Source: Microbacterium oxydans (lineage in GTDB: Bacteria; Actinomycetota; Actinomycetes; Actinomycetales; Microbacteriaceae). Taken from it: a stretch of DNA of 64,000 bases. Positions within the stretch are counted from its first letter, which is position 1. Each line of letters starts with the position of its first letter. The position numbers and the translations under genes were made by a program. Below the pieces are notes generated by a model. The model saw nothing but the letters and a program-made list of their open reading frames with translations, did no database searches and was not told the DNA's origin. Location: NCBI RefSeq assembly GCF_006540085.1, contig NZ_BJOG01000001.1, forward strand, positions 434,001 to 498,000, given 5' to 3'. Below are positions 1 through 7,800 of this stretch, piece after piece.

Positions 1-450
1 GGCCACCAGGGAGTGCCGGGTGAGTTCCCCGCCGATCATGATCACGCGGGCGTCGGAATGCTCGGCCACGGTGAGGGCGACGGCGGGACTCGGGGTGATG
101 ACCGTGATGCCGGCGCCGGAGGGGAGCAGTCGAGCCATCGCGAGGGTCGTGGTCCCGGCATCCACGACGATCGTCGCTCCGGGACGGACGCGGGCGACGG
201 CCTGACGCGCGACCCTCTCCTTGCTCTCGGTCGCGACGTCGTGACGTTCGCGCACCGGGGGTTCGGGGGCGGGGTTCGGCAGGGCGCCGCCGTATACGCG
301 CTGGAGCTTCCCTTCGTCGGCGAGCTCGCGGAGATCCCGGCGGATGGCATCTTCCGACACCCCGAGTTCGTCGGCCACCGCCTTCGCGACGACCCTCCCG
401 TCGCGGACGAGAAGATCGAGCAGGTGGTCTTTGCGCTGAGCGGCGAGCAT
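1..450 (-). CDS. DeoR-family transcriptional repressor (3' truncated)
   Basis: Transcription repressor, cut by the window edge so most of its C-terminal sensor domain is missing. The visible 150 residues start MLAAQRK and contain the DeoR-type N-terminal helix-turn-helix (about residues 5-57, recognition segment VSEDAIRRDLREL), then the start of the DeoRC domain (VVDAGTTT at 95-102). Family members usually sense a phosphorylated sugar or nucleotide breakdown product. An in-frame GTG at 462 would add four residues; ATG 450 is preferred because relatives begin MxxxQR. The gene is divergent from the DUF4406 gene, and the 54-bp gap holds a palindrome over that gene's promoter, so autoregulation and control of the neighbour are likely. 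The inducer is unknown. Confidence 0.9.
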   Translation of the reverse strand, partial: MLAAQRKDHLLDLLVRDGRVVAKAVADELGVSEDAIRRDLRELADEGKLQRVYGGALPNPAPEPPVRERHDVATESKERVARQAVARVRPGATIVVDAGTTTLAMARLLPSGAGITVITPSPAVALTVAEHSDARVIMIGGELTRHSLVA

Positions 451-467
451 ATGTTTCCTCACGAAGT

Positions 468-481
468 TGCACGATTGTGCA
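468..481. promoter_or_regulatory. Putative DeoR operator
   Basis: TGCAC-GATT-GTGCA is a perfect 5-bp inverted repeat with a 4-bp spacer, in the 54-bp gap between the divergent DeoR and DUF4406 starts. It overlaps a possible -35 (TTGCAC, 467-472). Its position suits repression of the DUF4406 promoter and autoregulation. Assignment to this DeoR protein rests only on proximity. Confidence 0.45.
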
Positions 482-491
482 TGATTAAGAC

Positions 492-497
492 TACAGT
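492..497 (+). promoter_or_regulatory. -10 box of a leaderless promoter
   Basis: TACAGT fits the actinobacterial TAnnnT -10 pattern and ends 7 bases before the ATG at 505. Transcription would therefore begin at or next to the start codon, and there is no Shine-Dalgarno sequence. A possible -35, TTGCAC at 467-472, lies 19 bp upstream. Confidence 0.5.
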
Positions 498-504
498 CAT
501 CCCC

Positions 505-870
505 ATGACGAAACCACTCCTGATCTTGATCGCCGGCCCGTACCGCTCGGGCACGAACGGTGATCCAGCCCTCATCTCCCGGAATCTCGCCCGTCTCGAG
601 GAGGCTTCGGGTCCGATCTTCCGCCTCGGACACGTGCCGATGATCGGCGAGTGGGTCGCGCTGCCGATCCTGCGCACGCTCGATGCCGCCGACGCCGAGG
701 GCGGTGACGTAATGTACGAGACGGCGCACCGACTGCTGCAGCACTGCGACGCCGTCCTGCGGCTGCCGGGGGAGTCGTCCGGCGCCGACAAGGACGTCGA
801 GATCGCGCTCGATCGCGGGCTCCCGGTCTATCGGTCGCTCGAGGAGATCCCTTCAGCTTCGACTCCGTAG
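505..870 (+). CDS. DUF4406 / deoxyribosyltransferase-like protein
   Basis: Small 121-residue cytoplasmic protein resembling the DUF4406 family, which shares the fold of nucleoside 2-deoxyribosyltransferases. The N-terminus LILIAGPYRSGTNGD matches the AGPY nucleotide-binding loop of that superfamily, and the segment CDAVLRLPGESSGADKDVEIA matches the conserved late motif in which an Asp/Glu pair contacts the ribose. This start was chosen because it puts the AGPY loop at residue 10 and sits 7 bases after a -10 box. The start could extend upstream in frame, but that would run through the DeoR operator. The neighbouring DeoR repressor suggests a role in nucleoside or deoxysugar turnover; the reaction is unknown. 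Confidence 0.75.
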   Translation: MTKPLLILIAGPYRSGTNGDPALISRNLARLEEASGPIFRLGHVPMIGEWVALPILRTLDAADAEGGDVMYETAHRLLQHCDAVLRLPGESSGADKDVEIALDRGLPVYRSLEEIPSASTP

Positions 871-879
871 GCTGGAGGC

Positions 880-1056
880 ATGACCAAGAACCTCTGGACC
901 ATCCTCGGCGTCATCCTCGCCGTCGTGATCGCGTGGTGGATCGTGAGCGCGCTGTTCTCGGTCCTCGCGTTCATCTTCAAGCTCGGGATCGTCGCGGTCG
1001 TGGCCGTGGTGGTCTTCCTCGTGCTGCGCGGGATCTTCAGCCGCAGCGACGACTGA
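880..1056 (+). CDS. Small hydrophobic membrane protein (58 aa)
   Basis: 58-residue protein starting MTKNLWTILGV and ending FSRSDD, almost entirely hydrophobic between residues 4 and 50, consistent with one long or two short membrane helices. A GGAGG Shine-Dalgarno lies directly before the ATG (ctggaggcATG), 9 bases after the previous stop. I do not recognise a family. Small proteins of this composition are common in actinobacteria and often have no known function. Confidence 0.65.
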   Translation: MTKNLWTILGVILAVVIAWWIVSALFSVLAFIFKLGIVAVVAVVVFLVLRGIFSRSDD

Positions 1057-1063
1057 CCAGACG

Positions 1064-2005
1064 TCACCGCGGGTAGGTTACGCCGCTTAGCTGCTCCGAG
1101 AGGTCCCAGCTGCGCGCGGCATCCGCCGTGCTCCGCAGCGGACGGTACAGGGCCTGCTCGGCCGGAGCGCCGCCCATGTGGCCAGGACCGCGCGGGCCGT
1201 ACAGGCGGCCGGGCAGAGCGGACGACGACGCTGCCGCGAACAGGGCGGGCAACGCGGCGCTCTCGGCCGTGCCGACGATCAGCCCGCGCTGGGACGCCCA
1301 CCGGATCACCCTCACCTCGACGGTGTCGTCGGCGCGACCGAGTTCCGGACGGGCGGCGAGCAGGCTCGTGGGGGCGACTCCGGGGTGGGAGAGGTTCGAC
1401 GTGATGCCCCAGCCGAGCGCTCGGCTGCGCCGGTCGAGTTCGAGCCCGAAGAGTCCGAACGCGATCTTCGACTGCCGGTAGGCCCGCATCCCGTCGTACG
1501 ACTGCTCCCCGTTCGGATCCTGCCAGTCGATCGTTCCGCGGGCCGCGGCCACGCTCACCTGGGAGGTCACGCGCGCCTGCCCGGCGCTGAGCAGGGGGAG
1601 GAGGTGCGCGACCAGGGCGAAGTGCCCGAGATGGTTCGTCCCGTACTGCACCTCGAACCCGTCGACGGTCGTCTGACGGTCAGGCGGGGTCATCACCCCG
1701 GCGTTGTTGATGAGCAGATGCACGGGGCTGCCGTCCCTCCGCATCGCCTCGCCGAATTCCGCCACAGAGTCGAGCGATGAGAGGTCGAGCGGCGACGTCT
1801 GCACCTGCGCATCCGGCGCAGCGTCCCTGATGGTTGCGGCGGCGGCATCCCCCTTCCGCGGATTGCGCACGGGGAGCACGATCTCGGCTCCGGCACGGGC
1901 GAGACGCGTGGCGATGTGCAGGCCGATGCCGTCGCTCCCTCCCGTCACCATCGCACGGCGGCCGGCGAGAGAGGGGATGCGGATGTCGGGGATGCGCGTG
2001 CTCAT
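1064..2005 (-). CDS. Short-chain dehydrogenase/reductase
   Basis: 313-residue NAD(P)-dependent oxidoreductase of the SDR superfamily. Seen in sequence: the Rossmann glycine motif TGGSDGIG (about residues 21-28), LLINNAGVMTPP in the middle, and the catalytic Tyr/Lys pair in YRQSKIAFGLF. The long C-terminal part resembles retinol dehydrogenase/WW-oxidoreductase-type SDRs. ATG 2005 is chosen because longer in-frame starts run into low-complexity arginine-rich sequence and the HTH regulator's promoter region. It is divergent from the XRE-family regulator at 2127, which probably controls it. The substrate cannot be read from the sequence. Confidence 0.88.
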   Translation of the reverse strand: MSTRIPDIRIPSLAGRRAMVTGGSDGIGLHIATRLARAGAEIVLPVRNPRKGDAAAATIRDAAPDAQVQTSPLDLSSLDSVAEFGEAMRRDGSPVHLLINNAGVMTPPDRQTTVDGFEVQYGTNHLGHFALVAHLLPLLSAGQARVTSQVSVAAARGTIDWQDPNGEQSYDGMRAYRQSKIAFGLFGLELDRRSRALGWGITSNLSHPGVAPTSLLAARPELGRADDTVEVRVIRWASQRGLIVGTAESAALPALFAAASSSALPGRLYGPRGPGHMGGAPAEQALYRPLRSTADAARSWDLSEQLSGVTYPR

Positions 2006-2126
2006 GATGTGCTCCTTCGGGTCTTCCTCCAGCGTGCGTGCTGGGCGTCGCCGCAACCAGGACTCCCCATGCAGTGGATACCGGCACGGACGGATGCGAG
2101 GATCGGGGCGTCGGGAGGAGGGCCGG

Positions 2127-2969
2127 ATGGTCATCGACAGGACGGCGCTCGCGGGGTTCCTGCGACTGCGGCGAGACAATCTGCAACCGGAGGACGTGGG
2201 TCTGGCGCGGGGGGCGCGACGGCGCACCGAGGGGCTCCGTCGCGAGGAAGTGGCCGCGCTCAGCCACATGTCGGCCGACTACTACGCGCGACTCGAACGG
2301 GGTGACGGGCCGCTGCCCTCGGAGCAGATGCTCGCCGCGATCGCCCAGGGGCTGCACCTCACGATCGACGAGCGCGACCACCTGTTCCGCCTCGCCGGAC
2401 ATCAACCGCCCGCGCGGGGCGGAGTCGGCGACCACATCGGACCGGGGATGCTGCGGATCCTCGACCGGCTGCAGGACACTCCGGCCGAGATCGTGAGCGA
2501 ACTCGGAGAGACCCTGCGGCAGACGCCCCTCGGTGTAGCGCTCACCGGCGACACGGCACACCTCACGGGCATGGAGCGGAGCCTCGGTTATCGCTGGTTC
2601 CGCGAGCCATCCACGCGGGACCTGTACGACCCCGCCGAGCACGAGTTCCTGTCGCGGCTGTGGGTGTCTGGTCTGCGGGAGGTCATCGCCCGGCGGGGCC
2701 CCTCATCGCGCGCTGCCCGCATGGCCGACGCGCTGCAGGAGCACAGCGCGGAGTTCCGCGAGATCTGGGACCGTCATGAGGTCGGCCTCCGGCCCCGCGA
2801 GACGAAGCGCTTCGTTCACCCCGACCTCGGGCCGCTCGAGCTGACGTGTCAGAGCCTCGTCGATCCCGAGCAGTCGCAGTTCCTTCTCGTCTACACCGCG
2901 ATCCCGGGGTCGGAGAGCTATGAGAAGCTCGCTCTGCTGTCGACCCTGGCTCCCCGGGTCTTCGTGTAG
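2127..2969 (+). CDS. XRE-family regulator with MmyB-like ligand domain
   Basis: 280-residue transcription regulator. Residues about 8-75 form a helix-turn-helix with the signature RRTEGLRREEVAALSHMS and YYARLERGDGPLPS, typical of the helix_turn_helix / MmyB-like family found next to SDR genes in actinobacteria. The rest (about 105-270) matches the MmyB-like ligand-binding domain, with the conserved late segment FVHPDLGPLELTCQSL. GGAGGA lies just upstream of the ATG. The 121-bp divergent gap with the SDR gene is the expected operator region. The ligand is unknown. Confidence 0.88.
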   Translation: MVIDRTALAGFLRLRRDNLQPEDVGLARGARRRTEGLRREEVAALSHMSADYYARLERGDGPLPSEQMLAAIAQGLHLTIDERDHLFRLAGHQPPARGGVGDHIGPGMLRILDRLQDTPAEIVSELGETLRQTPLGVALTGDTAHLTGMERSLGYRWFREPSTRDLYDPAEHEFLSRLWVSGLREVIARRGPSSRAARMADALQEHSAEFREIWDRHEVGLRPRETKRFVHPDLGPLELTCQSLVDPEQSQFLLVYTAIPGSESYEKLALLSTLAPRVFV

Positions 2970-2977
2970 GGGACCTT

Positions 2978-3032
2978 CGAATCGCGCAAATGGTGGGAAA
3001 CGGCGTCCACAGCACCCGTTTGCGCGATTCGA
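2978..3032. terminator. Bidirectional terminator hairpin
   Basis: A perfect 14-bp inverted repeat (2978-2991 with 3019-3032) separated by 27 bases that include a further GGTG/CACC pairing. It sits between the converging XRE regulator (ends 2969) and monooxygenase (ends 3043), so it probably stops transcription from both sides. Confidence 0.7.
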
Positions 3033-3042
3033 GGCGAGAGGG

Positions 3043-4425
3043 CTACGCCTTCGCGAAGGAGCCGACGCGGTACTTCGCGGCGCGGTGCGTGTCCTGCACG
3101 CGGTCGCCGCGGCCGTGGAGCTTGTTGCGGAGCGTGCCGGGCGCATATTCCTCGGGGTAGGCGCCACGCGCGCGCAGCACCGGGATCACGTGCTCGATGA
3201 TGTCCTGCCACGTGCCGGGGGTGACCGCATAGGCGAGGTTGAAGCCGTCGATGTCGGTCTCGTCGACCCAGGACTGCAGCTCGTCGGCGATCTCCTCGCC
3301 CGAGCCGACGATCGTGGGGCCGAGGCCGCCGATCGCGTTGTGGCGCCCGAAGTCGCCGACCGTCCACTCGCGACCGAGGTCGGCCTCTTCCTTCAGGTGC
3401 TGCAGCACCGACTGGATCGCGTTCGACTCGACGTTCCCGACCGGCTCGTCCTCCGCGTACTGGGACAGGTCGACGCCCATCCACCCCGACATGAAGGTGA
3501 GTGCGCCCTCCGGGCTGGCGTAGGAGAGGTACTCGGCGTGCTTCGCGGTGGCCTCTTCGCTCGTCGCGGCGGTGATCACGGTGAGCAGCGTGTAGATGCG
3601 GGCGTCGTAGCGGTCGCGCCCCGCGGCTTCCAGGGCGTCGCGGATGCGCTTCACCGTGCCGGCGAGCACCTCCTTCGAGGGGGCGGCGACGAAGATGGCC
3701 TCGGCGTTCTCGGCGGCGAACTTCACCCCGCGCGGGCTCGCGCCGGCCTGGTAGATCACCGGTGTGCGCTGTGGTGACGGCTCGGAGATGTGGATGCCGG
3801 GAACGCTGAAGTGCTTCCCCTCATGCCCGATCGGGTGCACCTTGCCGGGGTCGGTGAAGATGCCGCGCTCGCGGTCCTCCACCACCGCGTCGTCCTCCCA
3901 CGATCCCTCCCAGAGCTTGTAGAGCACCTCGACGTACTCGTCCGCGTGGTCGTAGCGGTCGTCGTGGGCGAGCTGGTCCTCCTGGCCCATGTTCCGTGCG
4001 GCGCTGGGCAGGTAACCGGTCACGACGTTCCAGCCGACGCGGCCCTGCGTGAGGTGGTCGAGCGTGCTGAGTCGTCGAGCGAACGGGTAGGGATGCTCGA
4101 ACGCGGTGCCGGCCGTGATGCCGAAGCCGAGGTTCTCGGTCACCGCGGCCATCGCGCTGACCAGGAGGATCGGGTCGTTCACCGGCACCTGGGCGCCGTT
4201 GCGGATGGCGGCCTCGTTCGTGCCGCCGTACACGTCGTAGGTGCCGAGCACGTCGGCGATGAAGATGCCGTCGAAGGTCGCACTCTCCAGCAGCTTCGCC
4301 AGGTCGGTCCAGTACGAGATGGTGTTGTACTGCCGCGACCGGTCGTCGGGGTGGCGCCACAGCCCGGACGACTGGTGGGCGACGCAGTTCATGTCGAAGG
4401 CGTTGAAGCGGATCTGACGGGTCAT
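3043..4425 (-). CDS. LLM-class flavin monooxygenase, NtaA/SnaA/DszA type
   Basis: 460-residue FMNH2-dependent monooxygenase. The N-terminus (RQIRFNAFDMNCVAHQSSG) and the segments FDGIFIADVLGTYDVYGG, LSTLDHLTQGRVGWNVVTG and PVIYQAGASPRGVKFAAEN are hallmarks of the nitrilotriacetate/dibenzothiophene-sulfone branch of the bacterial luciferase superfamily. The length is normal. An upstream ATG at 4434 lacks a ribosome site, whereas GGAG lies 4 bases before ATG 4425. Family members oxidise C-N or C-S bonds using FMNH2 from a separate reductase, which is not seen here. It diverges from the SAH-hydrolase-like operon across 121 bp, hinting at a link to sulfur or nucleoside scavenging (inference). Confidence 0.9.
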   Translation of the reverse strand: MTRQIRFNAFDMNCVAHQSSGLWRHPDDRSRQYNTISYWTDLAKLLESATFDGIFIADVLGTYDVYGGTNEAAIRNGAQVPVNDPILLVSAMAAVTENLGFGITAGTAFEHPYPFARRLSTLDHLTQGRVGWNVVTGYLPSAARNMGQEDQLAHDDRYDHADEYVEVLYKLWEGSWEDDAVVEDRERGIFTDPGKVHPIGHEGKHFSVPGIHISEPSPQRTPVIYQAGASPRGVKFAAENAEAIFVAAPSKEVLAGTVKRIRDALEAAGRDRYDARIYTLLTVITAATSEEATAKHAEYLSYASPEGALTFMSGWMGVDLSQYAEDEPVGNVESNAIQSVLQHLKEEADLGREWTVGDFGRHNAIGGLGPTIVGSGEEIADELQSWVDETDIDGFNLAYAVTPGTWQDIIEHVIPVLRARGAYPEEYAPGTLRNKLHGRGDRVQDTHRAAKYRVGSFAKA

Positions 4426-4534
4426 GGGCTCCATGAAAGGCGAACCGCGCCGGGGAATCCAGGGTCGCCGACATGCACCGACACATTCGGGTGCGACAGC
4501 CTCCGCTCTGGCAGTCGGCACACCCGGCGGGCTC

Positions 4535-4540
4535 TACCCT
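4535..4540 (+). promoter_or_regulatory. -10 box of a leaderless promoter
   Basis: TACCCT fits TAnnnT and ends 6 bases before the GTG start at 4547; no Shine-Dalgarno is present. This is probably the promoter of the whole 4547-10249 run. I see no clear -35. Confidence 0.45.
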
Positions 4541-4546
4541 TGACTG

Positions 4547-6004
4547 GTGACCGACGAGACCGCGACAGCCCAGCGTCTGGTGCGGCGCTTCGCCCGCGAG
4601 ACCAACCTGCTCGTGGCCGGTCGGGATTTCTCCGTCGTCGGGACGGATGGTGTGGCCGACGAGCTGCGTCGACTGCTCCCCGCGTTCGGCGCGCATCTCG
4701 GCGACGCTGGCACGGTCGGCCACGGAGTCGTCTTCGCACCCGGTGCGACGCCCGAGATCCTGCTCGACGGCAAGGCTCTCCCTGCGCGTGAGACGGCTCC
4801 CGACCGTGTCGATGCGGCCGGACGTCACATGCCCGTCGCCACCGATCGCGCGCGACGCCTGCGCGAGGCCGGCACGGTGAAGGGTGTGCGGATCGGCATC
4901 GCGATGGTGCTGGAGCCGAAGACCGCCCAGCTCGCCCTGCTGCTGCGGGATGCCGGAGCGACGGTCGCCGTCTACGCCCACCCGGATGAGATCGACGTCG
5001 AGGTCGCCCAGGTGCTGCGATCCCGCGGAATCCCCGTCGACGGTGACCCGGCCCTGTCGGCAGCTGCGGAGCGCGCCGCCGCCGTGGCCTTCCTGCGCCG
5101 CGGCTTCGACCTGCTGCTCGACGACGGCTCGCACCTGATCCGTCTCGCGCACGAGGAGGGGATCGCGGCCGCGCTGCGTGGGGCGGCCGAGGAGACCACG
5201 AGCGGACTCACGCCCCTGCGGCTCATGGAGCGCGAAGGAGTGCTCGAGATCCCGGTCATCGCGGTGAACGACGCCCTCACCAAGACCTCTTTCGACAACC
5301 GCTACGGCACCGGGCAGTCCTGCGTGTTCGCGATCGCCGATGCCCTGGACGACGCCGGCATCGACCTTCGCGACCAGCCGGCCGTGGTCGTGGGCTACGG
5401 GCCCGTAGGAGAGGGCGTCGCCGCCCACCTGCGGGCGCTGGGCGTGCAGGTCGGCGTCACCGAGACCGACCCGGTGCGCGCACTTCGCGCCACGCACGAC
5501 GGCTACCGCATCGGGCGTCTGCACGACCTCGCCCCCGGAGCGCTCGTCGTCTCGGCCACCGGTGCGCCGCACACGGTCGATGCCGAGGTGCTGCGCACGG
5601 CGGCGATCGTCGCGGTCGCCGGCGGTGTTCCGCACGAGGTCGACCTCGATGTGTCGACGCTGCAGTCGTACGCGGGAGCGGACGGGCAGAGATCGCCGTT
5701 CGTCGAGCGTGCGGGAGACGGCGCGCTCGTGATCGCGAGGGCCGGATGCGTGAACCTCGCAGCCGGCGAGGGCAACCCGATCGAGATCATGGATCTGTCG
5801 TTCGCCGTGCAGTTGTACGCCGTCGAGCACCTGCTCTCGCTCGCGCTGCCCGTCGGAGTGCATGCCCTTCCCGCCGAGGCCGACACCGCCATCGGCACGG
5901 CCGCTCTCGCCCTGCGCGGAGAGCGCATCGACCAGCGCAGCGCCGCCCAGATCGACGCGCTGCGCGAATGGCGCTCGCCGCGTTTCCGAGGAGAGTCCGC
6001 ATGA
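4547..6004 (+). CDS. Divergent S-adenosylhomocysteine-hydrolase-like protein
   Basis: 485-residue protein of the adenosylhomocysteinase fold. Conserved: the AEETTSG segment, TKTSFDN (Lys246, Asp250, Asn251, equal to the catalytic K186/D190/N191 of mammalian SAHH), YGTGQS, and the NAD-binding loop GYGPVGEG (283-290). Altered: the segment aligned with the His55 region reads AMVLEPKTA (119-127), the GHFD motif reads AGGVPHEVD, and the GHPSFVM motif reads EGNPIEIM, so the usual active-site histidines look replaced. It keeps NAD and redox chemistry but may act on another substrate than SAH. It starts with GTG, is apparently leaderless, and overlaps the next gene by 4 bases. A standard ahcY is presumably elsewhere in the genome. 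Confidence 0.85.
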   Translation: MTDETATAQRLVRRFARETNLLVAGRDFSVVGTDGVADELRRLLPAFGAHLGDAGTVGHGVVFAPGATPEILLDGKALPARETAPDRVDAAGRHMPVATDRARRLREAGTVKGVRIGIAMVLEPKTAQLALLLRDAGATVAVYAHPDEIDVEVAQVLRSRGIPVDGDPALSAAAERAAAVAFLRRGFDLLLDDGSHLIRLAHEEGIAAALRGAAEETTSGLTPLRLMEREGVLEIPVIAVNDALTKTSFDNRYGTGQSCVFAIADALDDAGIDLRDQPAVVVGYGPVGEGVAAHLRALGVQVGVTETDPVRALRATHDGYRIGRLHDLAPGALVVSATGAPHTVDAEVLRTAAIVAVAGGVPHEVDLDVSTLQSYAGADGQRSPFVERAGDGALVIARAGCVNLAAGEGNPIEIMDLSFAVQLYAVEHLLSLALPVGVHALPAEADTAIGTAALALRGERIDQRSAAQIDALREWRSPRFRGESA

Positions 6005-7296
6005 CCGCCGTGACCGTCTACTCCGCGGGGCTCGTCGTGCCGATCACCGCCCCGCCGATCGTCGACGGTGCGGTCGCCGTGCGCGACGGACGGATCATGC
6101 ACGTGGGCGAACGCGAGTGGGTGCTGCGGTCGCTCTCGGAACGCGGGATCGAGGCGGAGGAGGTGCACTGGCACGGCGTGCTCACCCCCGGTCTCGTGAA
6201 CGCGCACACCCACCTGCAGTACACGGGCATGGCCTCGGTCGGGCGCGGGCAGTACGACGGCTTCGACGACTGGGTGCGCGCGTTCGATCCGGTCTACGAA
6301 GGTGGGCGCGACTGGGCGGCGGACGCGGCCTACGGTGCCGCACAGGCACTGCGTTTCGGCACGACGGCCGTTGCGGATGTCGTGACCGACAGGGCGGCAG
6401 CGACCGCATTGCACGACGCCCGCCTGCACGGCATCACCTACTGGGAGGTGATGAGCTGGACCAACGCCGACTGGGCTCGCACCGGGCGCGAGCAGGTGGA
6501 GCAGGCGCTCGACGCGCTGCCGACGCCGCCGGGGACGGGCCTCTCACCCCACGCTCCCTACTCGCTCGACATCGAGCCGCTGCTGGAGATCCCCGACATC
6601 GTGCGCGAGCGCGGCGGACGCATCCACATCCACCTCGGCGAGGCTGCTTTCGAGAGCGAGTTCGCGCACGAGCACCCGCAGGCCTGGCACACGGCGGGGC
6701 TCGCGAGCTTCCAGGAGCTGCGCAAGGCCGGATTCGGCACCAGCGCCACCGAGTTCGTCGATCAGCTCGGCGTGCTCGGACCGGACTGCCACATCGCGCA
6801 CGGGGTGTACATGAGCGCCAGGGACCGTGCCATCCTCCGGGAGCGCCGCACCACCGTGGCGCTGTGCCCGCGATCGAACGCCGTCATCGGGCTCGAGGAA
6901 CCCCCGATCGCCGCGTACCTGCGCGAGGGCAGCCCGATCGCCGTCGGCACCGACTCGTTGTCGTCGAGCCCCTCGCTCGATGTGCTGGCCGATGTGGCCG
7001 AGCTCGCGCGCATCGCCCGCTCGCAGGGGTACACCGACCGCGACCTGCACGCCCGCCTGCTGGGTGCGGCCACCCTCGGAGGGGCGCACGCCATGGGCAT
7101 CGACGTCGGTCCCGACCGCACCGGGTACCTCGCGGTGGGGGCACTCGCCGACCTCACGTTCTTCGACGTCCCGTCAGGCCCCGATGCCGTGGTCGAACTC
7201 GTCGAGCACGGGGCGGGCCGCACGGCCGCCACCATCATCTCCGGCGAGGTCCGCTACGCCGTCGACTCCTTCCCCGAAACCGGAGCACCCGCATGA
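6001..7296 (+). CDS. Amidohydrolase, MTA/SAH-deaminase-like
   Basis: 431-residue metal-dependent hydrolase of the ATZ/TRZ (chlorohydrolase, 5-methylthioadenosine/SAH deaminase) group. Metal and catalytic motifs are visible: NAHTH (His69 and His71), IHIHLGE (His and Glu), CHIAHGVYM and VGTDSLSSS (Asp), followed by the C-terminal beta-sandwich segment LAVGALADLTFFDV. Its ATG overlaps the stop of the SAHH-like gene (ATGA) and its stop overlaps the next start, so the three genes are translationally coupled. Pairing with an SAHH relative suggests deamination of an adenosine thioether or related base, followed by hydrolysis. Other hydrolytic deaminations remain possible. Confidence 0.85.
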   Translation: MTAVTVYSAGLVVPITAPPIVDGAVAVRDGRIMHVGEREWVLRSLSERGIEAEEVHWHGVLTPGLVNAHTHLQYTGMASVGRGQYDGFDDWVRAFDPVYEGGRDWAADAAYGAAQALRFGTTAVADVVTDRAAATALHDARLHGITYWEVMSWTNADWARTGREQVEQALDALPTPPGTGLSPHAPYSLDIEPLLEIPDIVRERGGRIHIHLGEAAFESEFAHEHPQAWHTAGLASFQELRKAGFGTSATEFVDQLGVLGPDCHIAHGVYMSARDRAILRERRTTVALCPRSNAVIGLEEPPIAAYLREGSPIAVGTDSLSSSPSLDVLADVAELARIARSQGYTDRDLHARLLGAATLGGAHAMGIDVGPDRTGYLAVGALADLTFFDVPSGPDAVVELVEHGAGRTAATIISGEVRYAVDSFPETGAPA

Positions 7297-7721
7297 CACA
7301 GCGCCCCGCGACCGCCGAACGGCTCGACCTCGCCCCGCACCCCGAGGGCGGCTGGTTCCGTCGCACCTGGACGAGCCCGCTTCCCGTCGAGACGCCGAAC
7401 GGTCCGCGCCCGGCGGCCACCTGCATCCACTACCTGCTGCTGCCGTCGGAACGGAGTGAGTGGCACGTCGTGACCAGCGACGAGCTGTGGCTGTGGCACG
7501 GCCCGGGGCGGCTCGAACTGAGTCTCGGTGGCGACGGCGCGGAGCCGGGGGTGGCGACCCCGGTGGTGCTCGGACCCGACGACGCGGCGCAGGTGCTCGT
7601 GCCCGCCGGTGTCTGGCAGGCCGCGCGGCCGCTCGACGCCGACGAGGTGCTGGTGTCGTGCTTCGTGTCGCCAGGTTTCGACTTCGCCGATTGGCGACTC
7701 GCCGCATCGCCTACTCTGTAG
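7293..7721 (+). CDS. DUF985 cupin protein
   Basis: 142-residue single-domain beta-barrel protein. The opening LDLAPHPEGGWFRRTW and the following THYLL-like segment CIHYLLLPSERSEWH are the DUF985 cupin signature; LVPAGVWQAARPL is the second cupin strand pair. Members bind sugar-like or nucleoside-like ligands, or have no tested activity. It is coupled by a 4-base overlap to the amidohydrolase, so it probably helps handle the same substrate, for example as an isomerase or epimerase (inference). Confidence 0.85.
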   Translation: MTQRPATAERLDLAPHPEGGWFRRTWTSPLPVETPNGPRPAATCIHYLLLPSERSEWHVVTSDELWLWHGPGRLELSLGGDGAEPGVATPVVLGPDDAAQVLVPAGVWQAARPLDADEVLVSCFVSPGFDFADWRLAASPTL

Positions 7722-7800
7722 AGGCAGACCCGCCTCGACACCTGGCGGACCCGCCCTGCCCCGCGCTCTCCTCCCTACCCTTCTTCGCCCTGGAGTCATC

